NCBI GenBank assembly: GCA_963978905.1
Contig: OZ022256.1
Span: 9,531,501-9,595,500, forward strand
Length of the DNA stretch: 64,000 nt
Source: Trichostrongylus colubriformis
Lineage: Eukaryota > Nematoda > Chromadorea > Rhabditida > Trichostrongylidae
Direction: 5' to 3'
Positions 25,708 through 38,531 of the stretch are shown here, piece after piece; the first letter of the stretch is position 1, and each line of letters opens with the position of its first letter. The position numbers and the translations under genes were made by a program. Under the pieces are notes generated by a model. It did not search any database and was not told the DNA's origin. It saw only the letters and a program-made list of their open reading frames with translations.

Positions 25708-28700
25708 CTTGATTCTTGCATTTTTTTTTTCTTTTGTTCTTATACACTTTTTGGAGCTTCGTGCAAATACTTCCCTTTTGGACGAGGCATGTCCTTTGAC
25801 TCCTCAAATAAATAAATAAATATTAGCTATTTCTGCTCCCGTCCATACACCTTCCAGTCGTGACGATGCTCTGAATCGTCACTGTCGTGAAATCCACGGT
25901 AGGGGATCATGTTTTGGCCGGTTGGAACGGGTATCGTTTTTAGAAATTTGGTGTTAGGGATGGTAGCGTACGTAATATGTCCAGTGTTGTTTCTGTGTTT
26001 AACACAAATTTAACTTGCTTCTCCACCCCCTCCCTCCCCCCCCCCCCCACCTCACCGCTCCTCGCGGAGCAATCTAGAAAAGAGTAGAATGGATTGAGAA
26101 GGTAAGCTCAGGATCGTACTGCAGCCGATGGTGACGAAAAAATCTCCCTTGACTCAATGCCCATAACAGCTCTGAAATTGATGCCTACGATGAACTTGTA
26201 TGCCTTTATAAAATTTGAAATTGTTGCAAATCCAAAACTAAATTCGCCGGCAATTCGACTACCTCAAGTGGGCTCGTCAGTTACTTTACTTTGCTGGAGT
26301 GGATCGTCGATCTCCTGTCAGTGTCCTGTCACCCGTGAAAATAGCGACTCTTCATTTAATTTTTTAGGAATCAACGAGTTTTTTTTCAAATTTTGTTGAA
26401 GACCGTACCAGAATGTGTTCGGGTTGTTAATCACATCACAATCAAATTTTTATTAGGTTTTATCACAGTTATCTTTTGACATTTTACCTATTTCATTTTT
26501 AAATTTTTTGAATGATGCCTTCAATACATATATTTATATGCCAGACCTAACTATAATCTCATTGGAGCGGAGATGAACGGAAGCACAACGGCGGAAAGAG
26601 GTGGAGCCAGTGATGTGAAAATGCTTTTTGCTTTCGAATTACGCCGCATTCAACGATCGAAAGCGCTCGCTCAGTTTTCCTAAGCAGTCCCACAACTGCC
26701 GTCTTCCAATCCAGCGAGCTGTTGCTCTGCCCTCTGTATAGGCCTTCAATTGTAGGATTTCTACGCACTCGGCTGAATCTTCGAAAACCGTGATTTTTTA
26801 TGAATTTTTGCTACAATTCTTTGATTTTTTGTATCGTGCACTAAAAACACGGAAAGAGAACATCGGAAATTAATGCCGTCAACCGAGGTCGATTTCTGGT
26901 TTCATTATTTCATTGTGGTCCTTCACTGCTTGTACTTTGCTGCCCCTGCTGATCAGCTATAGCGCTTGCATTCCAAAGAAACGTTGCGTGCATGGCGCAT
27001 TCCAGGGAGATGATTAGCGCTGAAGAGTTTATCACTCAATCCTCATACTCTAGAAATATTTGCATTCACTCTTTTTCGTATTCAACAACTTGGTTATATG
27101 TTCAATGCTTAATCAATATTTTTGTTACTTTGTTGATACTTACAATGGCTATTTTGCTTCATTATTTATTCATTACTATATGCTTTCACTATTCATTACT
27201 TTATTTCCCCGTATTCTATCACTCCGTAGCATTTTGGCGTGGCTGTCAAGTCATCGAACACGTCATGATGCTCTAGCATGGTGGCTAGAGGAGGTGTCTC
27301 ACAGCCCACCGCGTCCGTAGGATCAAATATTGCCGAAAAAGAATAGGCCTTTCTTACCTGTGGTCAACTATACAGTGAAGCATATATGAGATGACAAATG
27401 CTAACAGCTTAAGGTTGTTAGAAGTTATGGAGTTATGGGGTTACAGGCTTGCTGATTTATGGGCACCACGTCGGACCTCTGACGAGACTCGAACTCTTAT
27501 TTATGCTCTCCTTACACCGCGCTAATCCATTACACTGGCTAATTCTGACCCATCACAATGAACACTCAACTATTCCGCAGATGCTACATGTGCCACTGTC
27601 ATATTGAATGGTGGAAAGCGTTTTTCAGAGTGCTCATTTTGCGTACGATCCGCTTAGCCAATATTTTGATGGTCTGTTTACGCTCATACATAACCGGCCG
27701 TTTTTTCCTCTTGATTGTCCCATTACTCATCTGCCGTCCATTTTATTCTCGCTTCTACTATGACGTGAATGTTTAAGACAGGACTTGACAGCTCTTCGAG
27801 AATATTTTAGGCAATGGAAACGGCAATCGTCTTAGGAACCAATACATACTGCACTCTTAGCTCGCACGCGTTGCGAAGCAAAGTTCTGGCCTAACGATAC
27901 GCACCTCCTAATACCTCACAACAAACGACCGTGAATATTTATAGCTTCTAGAACAAGAAACTGTGAAGGTCGAACTGATAATGCATTATTTCTGCCCATT
28001 GGTATTTTAGGAAATCTTGAGACTCTTGATCTTCAAATATGCGTAACCCAAAAAGTTTGCGAGTTGAGATTAATCCCCTCTCCCCTTAAAGGCACCGGGG
28101 GGAGGTGGGGAGAAAGAGAGAACTGCGAATGTCTGTTCGCGGGAAATAAACCAGGTTCCACTTCAGAACAGGTGATGTGTGACGAAACTTGCAATAAAAA
28201 AGGCTGGGTCTAATCACGGTCCCGCAGGACCGTCTGCAACCTACCCCGGTTAGTAACGCAGAGGGACGCGTAAAAGGACGGGTTCCCGGGGTCCTATTTC
28301 TCGGGTTTTTCGCCGTTTTATTTCATTTTGCTGAGCACCCCTACTTTCATATTTCGCAATCTGCCACATTTACCCTTCGTGGTGTCTCTAATGCGTCCAG
28401 CGCTGTTTCAAAATACATCTATTGTTGGTGTACCAATAGGCTACAATTCAATAAATTTCATTACAAAGCATTCGCTCACAATGACTGAGCGGTCGCTTGT
28501 TAAAAAGCCTTCACGATACCTCTGCTAGCCGCTTTTATTTATAATATTAGTCATTCGATACAGCCGCGAAATCGAGTGGATAGTGTCATCTTCTCCGATT
28601 TCTCATTGCCGCGCCCATTTCACTTCCCACATGAGCGCTTCCCTGTACTAGAGCAGATATCTCTTTTTCGCTAGTTCTGTTTGCTTTTATTATTTTTCAA

Positions 28701-29042
28701 AAAAAAGCAGTAATTTCTTAGTAGGCTGCAGATCAGGGTAGTTTCCACTTACTTCGCCATCTCAGTCTCTTTTATTGCATCTCGAATAAATTGAACTTGT
28801 AAATCGTGATAGGTTTGAAAGAGAATACTTCCTCATCATCATTACTGCTTGTACTACATTTTCTACAAAGAGATATTCGTCGAACAATGGACACAGCGAT
28901 CAATTTTTCAGACTGATGCTTTATATGCTATTCCCTCTAGCTACTGTGCTAGCCTGGCTGAGGCTTTTTGGGGTGGAGTGTAGCCTTTACCTCTCTCTTG
29001 AAAGAATAACCACAGAAATTTCTGTTATCCACATAATTATAT
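25708..29042. other. Unassigned DNA
   Basis: Holds a C-run at 26037-26048 and the tRNA-like piece at 27478. A block around 28290 (GGTCCTATTTCTCGGGTTTT) recurs at about 57015 in mec-3 intron 5, so both are parts of a dispersed repeat. Confidence 0.45.
27478..27552 (-). repeat. tRNA-like sequence, minus strand
   Basis: The minus strand shows an A box (TAGCCAGTGTAATGGATTAG) and a good B box (GAGTTCGAGTCTC) at tRNA spacing, but no convincing anticodon stem. Probably a tRNA-derived repeat. Confidence 0.5.
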
Positions 29043-29723
29043 CATATTAGGTCTATGCAGAATAAATGGCCGAAACGTAATTGGCCATAACTTCGCCCAG
29101 ACACAACTTTATTTGTCGAAATAAAAACCATTCGAATCTACAGAATTTTGCCAACGATCTGGTAAGGAAAATATACCATCACGATCAAATTCTGGATTGC
29201 GAGAATCAATAAAGTCAAGAATGGCATTTTTACCGTGTATAATTTTTCTGCCGCAGGTCTGCATCGGGAACCCGGAAAAAGTGGTAATCCGTCAGGGATA
29301 GGTCTGGGGAATAAGGGGGGTGAGGGAGAGGCTCGATGCCTAACTGCATCATTTTTTTACTGGGTGCGCAAAACAACGCAAAACCCCACAGTTTGCAAGT
29401 CACCCGGCAGAAACTGATCGAGACTCTCCCTCACCCCCCTTATTCCTCAGACCTATCTCTGACGAATTACCACTTTTTCCCGGTTCTCGATGCAAACCTG
29501 CGTCAGAAAAAATTCGCCGAAATTATGCAGGTTGAAAATGCCATCTTTATTAATTTTCGCAATCCAGAATTTTATCATGATTGCATATTTTCTTTACCAG
29601 ATCGTTGGCAAGGTTGTGTAGACTCGAATGGTTTTTATTTCGACAAATAAAGTTGTGTCTGAGCGAAGTTATGGCGTTTTGAAAAAATAGTCCGTTTTGG
29701 CCATTTATTCTGCATAGACCTAA
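29043..29723. mobile_element. Mariner 3'-end inverted duplication (foldback)
   Basis: Two inverted arms of about 290 bp, 29043-29331 and 29424-29723, each carry the 3' part of a mariner transposase and end in TTAGGTCTATGCAGAATAAA. The right arm is coding on the + strand (29336-29650): AQNNAKPHSLQVTRQKLIE, LPHPPYSSDLSLTNYHFFP and LPDRWQGCVDSNGFYF. The left arm is its decayed mirror image. The central 90 bp hold the piece around the catalytic AQNNAKPH. TA flanks both tips. Dead, with no N-terminal half. Confidence 0.88.
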
Positions 29724-29930
29724 TATTTGCTCACTGAGGGCAGCATGAAAAGTTCCGCGCGCATATGCATACAACAATCCCATCGGGTCAGAGCTTCTCA
29801 AACTGGCGGACGACGGGGTGGGACGTCCGAAAGGGTTTGACATGGATAGAGACGCAACTCGAGAAGCAAGTCAATATCGGGCGCGAAAAGTTGATTAGCG
29901 CTCTGGCCGCTGATGGCCGTTCGAACGTTA
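29724..29930. mobile_element. MITE family A, partial copy next to the mariner palindrome
   Basis: TTTGCTCACTGAGGGCAGCATG matches the family arm in part, then the GC-rich core runs to about 29930. The arm is cut off exactly where the mariner inverted duplication ends, which suggests that the mariner piece inserted into this MITE or that the two recombined. Confidence 0.6.
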
Positions 29931-32303
29931 ACTCGGGTTCGTGGGGGATTCATTTATTGGCGAACATGAATTATGCCTAATACCACAGCATCATGTGTTT
30001 TCAATTCATTTTATGTTTTTTCGGACCTCATTTACTCCGGAATCTCTGTCGGTGGCAGTCGATCTTGTGGCTGTGGTGAAGGCTCCGAAGAAGGCGAATT
30101 CGCCGAAACGTCAGCCGATAAAGACTTGTTAACAACCTCCAAGCAGTCAAACACGGTAGACAACTATTCATTTTGAGCTTTTCCTTCGCTTGCCAGATTT
30201 TTTTATTCCCTAAACCTCATTCTGAATGCATGCACTGCAATAGTTGGTACAAAGCCTTCAAGTGTCACAGTTTGCACCTGGGTGTTTGTGGAATCAAATC
30301 CCAATCAAATTTCAAGCTTCAGGCATTTAAGCGCTAATGTCATTCCAGAAGGGAATCGACTATATGGCGTATGGCTATGTAATAAATTAGCGCGGTTAGT
30401 GCTTTCAATAAGTTCCATGACGAAGCACTCGCTAACCCTGATATGTGTGCGGTTTCTTACTTTTCACGCTCTTGTGAAGGAACTTCCTTTTGGACCGTGG
30501 AGCCGAACGGTCGGGCTATTTTCGCGAATTCGCCTTCCGTTGAGGCAGGTTCTCTAGTACTATAATGTGGTAGTTTGTCGCTTGCTAACGAACAGAAGTT
30601 TCTAGAATTATCTGTCGCGTGCGAAGTGCAATATATTAGTTTGCTATGAAATTCGCATTTATTGAAGTGGAAGCGGAAAAAACTCTGCACAACTCTACAC
30701 TGCTGAAATTTTAAAAGCAACACTGATTTTCAGATGGTAAATATGCAGAATATGTGGGTTTTGGGTGGAACGAAACAGGTTTCTTCGTTAAAATCGCTTC
30801 CCATGCAGATCATCGGTTTTTCACCTCACTTTCATTTGCTGGTTCTGGTCGACCAGGGAAACCAGCGTTGGACGAAAAGGGAAGCTACCCAGAACTAGAT
30901 GTGACAAGGTGGTGTACGAATTGGCACTAAGAGGAAGTTTCTTGGCCAAGGGTCTTCTCTTCCGCTCAAAAGCGGAAGCTATAAAACACAAAATGAGTAG
31001 CATCCCACCAGAGGTAGCCGGATTTTCCAAAAAGGAATTAGCTGTTTAGTAGGCAACAATTCAGAATACTTTTATCCGGATATTTGCTGATTGCTGAAAG
31101 TCATTCTGAAGATTCAAAACCCTGTGATTCTCTTACTAAACAAAACGAACGTGCCTGCAAGGCTATAAAGGATTGATAAAGAGCTAAAGAGCTTTTTTTA
31201 TTTCTTCTCATTTTCATTGAAAACTATACAGCTACATACCATGTGCATTCTGATATCTACCAGCACAAAGAATAAAACTAGTTTGCTATATAAATTGTAT
31301 GAACTGTAATTGAATAGCAGTAGAAACAACAAGAAAATAAATAGATCTATATGTGGGTATGAAACAATGTGAGAGTTCCAAAATTCATTTCAAAAATAGA
31401 ACCCAAAATTACAATCCTAGAAGGGTGAAAATCCTTTTGCAAACTCTTTTGCAACCGTCTTTTTGTGAACGTTTTCTGATTCGTTTGGAATACATAATTT
31501 TTGGAAGTTTTACATTGTTTCATACGTATTGATATTGTCAGGTTATTCTGCTGCTATTGCACTTGGACGTACGGTGGAGTATTAAGCCACACGACCAGTT
31601 AAAATCCAGCAATAATTAATTCATTTTAATATTGTGGTGTACGGAGCTTCATGATGGTTCGAATGCTACGGAACAGAGGAGACCCCGAAAATTCATTCAG
31701 TAATCTCAAAGGACGCAGAAAAGTTTTCGAAATATTGCCAGTCAGTGCAAGTGTTGAGCGTCGACTCCGAATTTTTCCAAATAAAAATTATGCGGGACTT
31801 TAGAGCAGTTTTTGAGATTTGATTGAGCTCTTTGGGTAACTTTTAGGGTATATAGTATCGAAAGCGGTTCATTTAATTACCCTATCACACTGCAACTGCC
31901 AATATGGCAAATGTCTGCTTTCCATTGTGACGATTGAGAGGAAGTCTTTATCAGCACTTGGATGGACTAATGAATCCCATGTCCATCATTCGATTACAGC
32001 TCAAGCATCTCTCGACTCCCACGTCGTTTTGATTTTCGGCTAATTCAATCAGATAACAAGCTACCGAGATCTCAATCTCACCATCGCAATCGTTCAGTGA
32101 TCGGTAGGCGTTCGTTGAACAATTTCTCAACATATGAGGTCCAAAAACTTCCCAGATTCAATTTTCACAAGAGTTTTCAAGTATAGGGAAGGGAGCGCAA
32201 AAGTGTAGAGTTGTTCCGGTTCATGAACCCGTTTGAGGTGCACCGCACACCTCTTCACTTTTCAAAATTGTGGAAACCGGCATTTACATAGTTGTACCTC
32301 AAT
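29931..32303. other. Unassigned DNA
   Basis: Two related patches near 30070-30110 and 30500-30545 carry GCGAATTCGCC with flanking likeness in opposite orientation, possibly remains of another foldback. Nothing coding recognised. Confidence 0.4.
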
Positions 32304-32694
32304 TAGGCTGCGTTCACACCCAACTGAATGGGAATGTTGGCGCACTGGCGTGAGGTAAAATGTACTTATCGATCGAGAAAATGAGCGCTTTGGCGCATCT
32401 GCGATTTGTGAGAATTGGCGCATTCGTGTCATGCGTAAGATACGTATCGATCGAAAAATGAGATTTTGCATCCGCGCATCCACGATTTTGCAACTAGCCA
32501 TTGCAGATATCGACTTTCGATAAGACATAGAAAATCAAGAAGTAGAAAGGGGAAATGCTCGAAACTACCGCACGTTGGCACGCGCCGCGATCAGCTGTTT
32601 GCGGTGGCTAGAGTGACGTGGCTACGTCAAAAATCCCAAGTCGCGGGTGCGCCGATCCACCGAAAATCCCCAGTTGGGTATGAACGCAGCCTTA
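32304..32694. mobile_element. MITE with GGCTGCGTTCACAC ends
   Basis: About 390 bp. The left tip AGGCTGCGTTCACACCCAAC is mirrored by GTTGGGTATGAACGCAGCCT at the right. The interior repeats TTGGCGCA and ATCGATCGA blocks twice. The tip resembles the CCGCGTTC ends of family F. Confidence 0.8.
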
Positions 32695-32973
32695 AATGCG
32701 ACATAGTGTCCTACAGTATCTTATTCATATTCATTTCATATTATTGCGTATGTATTTATAAGCGGATCCAGCCATTCTTCGATTTGGAGTTCTAGTCTGT
32801 TATTATGCCAGGAAAGACCCATCTATCTGATTTCGATGCTGCTACGTTCGATCGGTTGGGTGGAAATTGACCCCAGTGATCTGTCATTAGATACAGTGCA
32901 TCTTCCGTGGTCGCTGCGCCAACCCTTCCACCAAGTTACCTAATTATCTGATCTTGTACCGCTTATTTCATTA

Positions 32974-33052
32974 TGGCGGAGAAAGTATTGTAGTGGTAGG
33001 TGGCCGCACTCTCAGCGGAGAAAGTATTGTAGTGGTAGGTGGCCGCACTCTC
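32974..33052 (+). repeat. 39-bp tandem duplication
   Basis: Two consecutive copies of a 39-bp unit that contains GTATTGTAGTGGTAGGTGGC. It doubles the A-box end of SINE-like copy 1. Confidence 0.85.
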
Positions 33053-33170
33053 ACTCGCACGGTACGGAGTCGAACCCCGCATCAATGGACGTTCAAGCCA
33101 ACCGTGTTATCCATCCCTCCAGGGTCGGTGAATAAGTATCGGAGTCGTTCAGAAGGAGAAAACACCGACC
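33000..33170 (+). repeat. tRNA-derived SINE-like repeat, copy 1
   Basis: A pol III A-box-like segment (TGTAGTGGTAGGTGGCCGCA) followed about 35 bp on by a B-box-like segment (GGAGTCGAACCCC), then a shared tail with CCCTCCAGGGTCGGTGA. The same order is found in copies 35130-35215 and 54735-54870. A true tRNA cloverleaf is not kept. Confidence 0.65.
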
Positions 33171-33358
33171 AGAACATCCCTTGCTCCATTGCGAAAACCA
33201 AATCGCATTCACGTGCCAACATGATTCTGAATGGGAATGGAATGCATGGCGCCTCTCGACAAGTGATTGATTAATGCCCAAAACTTTATCGTTTACCCTT
33301 TTTATTTCACCCTCCCTTAATTTGTAGACCGATATTTTCACCATCCGCAAAATCTACC

Positions 33359-33760
33359 CAAAGGAATCATCCACGGATAATTGAGCTTCTTTGTTATCCA
33401 TATATTTACATTGTATTTGCCTAAAAAGAACCTCATGCAAAGTTTCACGCGAAAATGGGGCCCTTAATTCTCGGCGCGGTGGGCGGGGCCTGCGAGTAAA
33501 AGCCGCGTCCCGTCGTTCGTCGCGATTGGGTACGGAGAGTGGAACTGTTAACGTAGCTTTCTGCTCCTTCAATGCGTCTCCGATCGCAGCGGACGACTGG
33601 GTAGGCACTTTCTCAGCGGCCCCGCCCACCCGTCCGAGATTTTTGGTGCTGTATCTTAGCCGAATTCTCACTTTTTCGCGCAAAACTTTGTATGCAACCC
33701 TTGTCAACATAAATATATGGGTGGTAGAGAAGCTCATTTTTACATAAACGATTCCTTTGG
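33359..33760. mobile_element. MITE family A, full copy
   Basis: About 400 bp, bounded by CCAAAGGAAT and ATTCCTTTGG. Inverted arms of about 100 bp include CTCATGCAAAGTTTCACGCG on the left and its counterpart AAACTTTGTATGC on the right. The GC-rich core keeps long open frames on both strands (118 and 139 codons), which are a by-product of the palindrome and not genes. Confidence 0.85.
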
Positions 33761-34109
33761 ATCGCCCTTTCATCCTACCAACTGCAGAAGTAAATCGAAC
33801 TTGAAATTACCCGTCTCATCCTCACTTCAATTTCCTCTAATTGAGATCGAATCACCAACTTATTTTGATGAAAAGGGGAGCTGCTATCTCTTGATTGAAA
33901 CTTATTTTATACCTCAATGGCGCAGGATGTGTGTAAGTGCCTAGGGGGGCTGGTGCTTAAGGGGAACGGTTTAAGGGTATTTGGCTACCTCTCCTGGGTT
34001 CGCCGTGAAATATGACTGAGTGGCCTGGATGAGTGAATCCTTCTTATAATTCCTTACCGAAAACCGGTACGACAACGGTAAACAGAGTTGCCTCCACGAT
34101 TTAATATCA

Positions 34110-34330
34110 TTCGAAATGTACAATGTGCAATGTACTATGAAATGTAATATAAAATTTCGAAATGTACACAATATAAAGTAATAATGTACAATGTACAATA
34201 AAATGCAATTTTAAATCACAGATATTCAGTGTTGTTGTTATTACTTCATAGAAGAGAAACCTGCGTGTAATATGATATTTCGAAATGTACACACTATTAT
34301 GTAATAATGTACAAGCACTATTAGGAGTAT
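34110..34330 (+). repeat. Degenerate ATGTACAAT-type tandem repeat
   Basis: Irregular repeats of GAAATGTAC, AATGTACAATGT and TTTCGAAATGTACAC across about 220 bp; AT-rich, non-coding. Confidence 0.7.
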
Positions 34331-34385
34331 AGATCATATTCAATTATGTTATTATTACTCCCATGTACAGTATAGTGCCCTAGGT

Positions 34386-34509
34386 AACTTTACGTTGGAA
34401 CCATCAGATTTACTCCCATGATCACAATTCAACGCGGCACATCCTTGTAGGGATGTGCCTCGTTGAATTGTGATCATGGGAGTAAATCTGATGGTTCCAT
34501 CGTAAAGTT
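34386..34509. repeat. Near-perfect 124-bp hairpin
   Basis: Arms of about 60 bp (34386-34444 and 34450-34509) pair almost throughout around a five-base loop (TTGTA). The arms contain ATCAGATTTACTCCCATGAT, which is also the tip of the adjoining MITE. Confidence 0.92.
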
Positions 34510-35046
34510 CGGCTTTTTTTTACCCATGAACCCCATCATAATTTGCCGCACGGCGCTATTTGTTCATTTTATCTTCATCTGAAAATTTTGTCGACACAAG
34601 CCTTTTTTGTTGAGTTTGTCAAAGTACCTGGGTTCCAGCGGAAAAATATTTTTTACAAATCCATGTGTTCATGTAAAATTGCATGTTTTTTGGTGGAAAT
34701 AATGTTTAGGGATGCCTCAATCTTAGGATGGGTGACATGGCGATCATGCTTGATCATATTGCACGCAGCATTGATGTTTACTGAAACAACAGCTAATTTT
34801 AGACCTACAAACACGATTGAATTCCCTAAATCAACGATACACTGTGGTCTCTGATGGTGCTTCAATGCCAGATTTTTTAAAAAAATTTTAAAAATTTCAT
34901 TTTCATTTCCTGAAAAAAAAAAACGAAATTTCTCAGATGAATATAAAATGAACAAATTGCGCCGTGCAGCAAATTGAATGGTGGGGTTTTTACTTAAAAA
35001 AAGCGAACTTTACGATGGCACCGTCAGATTTACTCCCATGATCACA
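34469..35046. mobile_element. TIR element sharing its tips with the 34.4-kb hairpin
   Basis: About 580 bp with inverted ends of about 110-130 bp: TGTGATCATGGGAGTAAATC and GTAAAGTTCGGC at the left, their complements at 34910-35046 on the right. An extra inverted copy of the tip at 34386-34444 makes three tips in a row. The interior is AT-rich with no recognised protein. Confidence 0.85.
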
Positions 35047-35129
35047 GTATTGCCTATTCCCGAAATATAAATAGTGCCCCTCGTAGCGATTCATCTGTAT
35101 TGAAAGATTTAAAGTTCTCTTCGGCCGTG

Positions 35130-35215
35130 GCGGGCATATGTAGGAGTTCATTCCCGCACCATGAGAGTAGGAGTGCACGCCACTTTCCACTGCACCACCT
35201 CCGGCGTTGTTTTTA
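35130..35215 (-). repeat. tRNA-derived SINE-like repeat, copy 2
   Basis: The minus strand reads GGTGGTGCAGTGGAAAGTGG, then ACTCTCATGGTGCGGGAATG, matching copy 1 block by block. The tail is lost. Confidence 0.6.
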
Positions 35216-37765
35216 TATTGTTATTTAACCCTAGTATCTTTTCATTATGTGGAGTGAGATAGTGACGATTAACACCACACGCATGAAGTCCTCCTATGGA
35301 AATCAAGTTTCCCATCTCTCCGAGGTGGATCAGTGCCTTCCCGGAGTAGCCATTCATCCCATATTTACGGGGTTACGAGAAACAGCTGGTACAGGAGACA
35401 AGAAGCACTGGCTGAAGTTTCTGGTCCCTCTACACATTACGAACAAATCCCATTCAAACGTGCCTACTATTCTTATGCAAAGAGAGTGGAGTATACCAAG
35501 AAATTTCTCATGTTTTTTCCTCTCTCCTCAATTCCTTCATTATTCCCCAAGTGTGGTGCTTTCGAAAAAAATAAGATTTTAGAAAAAGATCGACACGACT
35601 TCTTGATCAATTAAATATTGGAAATTGTACAAGAGGTCAGGACTAAGTACGCGACGCATGACTGGTTAATTTTCCCGGAGTGAAATATTGTGTTTCAATT
35701 GATTGCTGGTTTGGCCAATTTTTGTCGGCTGGACGTACCTTTTTGCCACCCTAAATGTCGGCCCTATTCTGACAAATTTAAAAACTGAATACGTTACTTT
35801 GTAAAGCAGGAAAACCTCTTTCAAATGATATATGCTGCAAAAACATGTAATTTCATAGGAAAAATTTATGCTTGAAAAAAAAACGCTATTACTTATGGAA
35901 TGACCCAATATATGACATGATGTTACTATGATTCCAGTTTGATGGTCATAACTATACAATTGGTTATAACTGACTGTAACTATAATTATAGCTCTTTTTT
36001 TCAATTTTTTTTCCTTCTACGTTGAAGTTCCTACCAGGCTTATTGTTAGCACCACCTCCCTCTTCCCATTCCCGCGTCTAAAGTAATTACCCTCTAAGTT
36101 GCGTATGGACCATTCCTCTTGTCGCCGAGTCCATTCAATTTGGGTGCAACGCTTGTCAGCAAGTTAATAGACGGGAGCGACGATGTCACTGAATGGGTGA
36201 TGAGGATGGAAGACGGAAATGGCCAGCAGCTGTCAATTTTGCACTCAGCCACTCGCAACTAACACTCTAGTCTTCTGTTCTGAGATTATTATGTTATCGA
36301 AACTAGCATTTATTTAAAAAAAAAAGGACAAAAGGGCTCAGCTACGAGTGACTGTCACGGGACGGCACATTGTATCGTAATATCATATTCCTCGTTTAAT
36401 GGGCATTATTCGATGGCATAAATGTATTTGCCCTTTTGTTAAAGTTTACTCTTACCGTATCTTGTCCCCTCCTGCCATGAATCAAATCTATCACATTGCA
36501 CTTTATTCTTGAAAGTTCAGCTGCAATTCACGCAACACTATAGTGTGTTGACACTTTTAACTATATAGTCATTCACATTTTGTTTTGTTGATTTTTATTT
36601 ACATTCTAGATTTAAAATTATTATATATACTCTTCTTTTGGAATTTTTATTTGTTTCTCCATGTTTATTGGTCGAAAAATCTACGACATGCTTCCGTAAA
36701 TGTCCGGTCAATCAACCCTTTTTCAGTTTTTATTATACTTTGACGTCTATTTTGAAAAGCTCAGGGCGATCCAACCAGGCCTCTAAAGTATTGACAATTT
36801 TGGTTTGGATTTTTCATATTTATTTATTTTTATCAATTACGCTTTATACGGAAGTTTTTGTTCATTAATTTTTCGTGTTTACCGATTAACTCAAAACTCG
36901 CAACTGGTTGCTTCCGTCGACCATTCGTTCTTTTGTAGGCTCGGCTTATATCAGTCTGTTTTAAAGTAGTAAACCTGCACTTATGTTACCAGAATATCAA
37001 GTTAACATCTGTCGAGGCCAGAGCATGACCGGGCTATTAATAGCGGAGGCTCTGTGATTTAACTATAAGACCAGACGTCAAGCACCATCTCACGAACAGG
37101 ATACCCGTAAAGGTTCACATCTGGCGATCACAGCACAGCGGAAGCGTAGCCGTACATATGAATCGGTTGGAAAGTAGATGTTTGTATAAGAGTATCATGC
37201 CATCCAGTCCTCCCGTCCTCCCCATAGCTACGCAGCTTCCACACGGTCCAATAAAGCACACCTAAGAGATCGCTGCCCTCCTCCAAGATTTCTTTTGACA
37301 CTGAAGTCAGGCCTCGTTCTCACCTAAGACCTTCCCTCGGAAGATCCAAACGTGTTGCGAGGGAAACATGGCCTAAAGAGGGATCGGTTTGGCTATTCTG
37401 TTTGAACATAGTATTACTTTGATGCGTTCAGTGAGTACAAAATTATCAGCGGTAGGGCCTAATGTCATTCTCATTTCTCCCATTGCAGTGATTGAGACTG
37501 GTATAAAAAGCGTTGAAGCTGCCCATAGCGAAAGAAATTCGTTCGAAAGCGCTGTTTGGCGAGATGGGTAACTTCGCAGCCACTCTTGAATCTTCTGTTC
37601 CTCATATTCCTTTGATATCATATCCTGGCTAGGCGATTCACCGTTCTGGGATTTTTACTGCCTCAGAAATCCCAAGTGAAACCTCCGCACTCCCAGATTT
37701 CAGTACTGGTAGTGGTCGTCCACAACATAAGGTCCGGACATCTCCAAACCCTCTCTTTCTACTTG
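35216..37765. other. Unassigned DNA
   Basis: Two overlapping frames of 93 and 111 codons at 35247-35614 and a minus-strand frame at 37373-37621 show no recognisable domain. No terminal repeats seen. Confidence 0.4.
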
Positions 37766-37942
37766 TACCGCGTTCATACTCAACGCCAGCCGCAGTGGTT
37801 GCGTTCACTGGCAGCGAGGCAAAGTGGCACGGGGAAGGTGCAGAGACGACGAAGGCAACGAGACAAGGTGGCATAGACGGAGACGCAGAGGCATGCAGCC
37901 GCGCCCTATCGCCGGCACCGCAGAGTGAGAACGCGGCCTTAT
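37766..37942 (+). mobile_element. Family F short element, copy 1
   Basis: About 175 bp from ACCGCGTTCATACTCAACGC to GCAGAGTGAGAACGCGGCCT, a short terminal inverted repeat. The interior CGAAGGCAACGAGACAAGG and GAGGCATGCAGCCGCGCCC is shared with the other two copies. Confidence 0.75.
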
Positions 37943-38531
37943 GCTTTCTGCAAAAAAAATTCACTGAAATCGTACTGTGCGTGGTTTCCTCTCATTCATA
38001 TAGTACTGTCAGTAGTGAGCCGATTCTTCTTTTTGCTTTTCACGTGTAGGAACCCCCTTTCATCACAAGGGGTCCAGTGGGGAGCAGCAGTCAGTTCCGC
38101 CTACTCCATCTCCTTCTGTGTTCCCACTGCCTTCTATAGCTAAAGAGGACGCCTTCTGAAATAACAATTTCATGATTTTTTTCGAAATCGCAACGGCTAT
38201 AATGATCATTCCTTGCCTTCCAGACTTATTTGTTGCTGGACATGCATGGGTGCTGTATTAAAGGGAAGTCCAGCTGTTCCTACAAAGAATGGATGTACAA
38301 TAGTACCGCATACTCCATACAGCTTCTTCATTCCATCTGCTTAGCCTGATTGGTTGTAAAACTTTCCGAGGACATTATCCATTCGATCTTCCCAACAATT
38401 GGAAAGGGGTCTTAAGTGCGTGGCGTATACCCAACTACTGATGAGCTTTGAGATTTTTTTTATCAAATCGGGTGAAAGACCTGTTCACTGTCCTCGTCTC
38501 ATGAAATATTTCTGATTACCGCCGTGTGATG

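Noticed and set aside
33354..33773. 139- and 118-codon frames on both strands
   Set aside because: They lie on a family A MITE; the mirrored frames result from its inverted arms and GC-rich core.
37373..37621. Minus-strand 82-codon frame (FLSLWAAST...)
   Set aside because: It looks protein-like at first sight but matches no family that I know, and the flanks show no exon borders.
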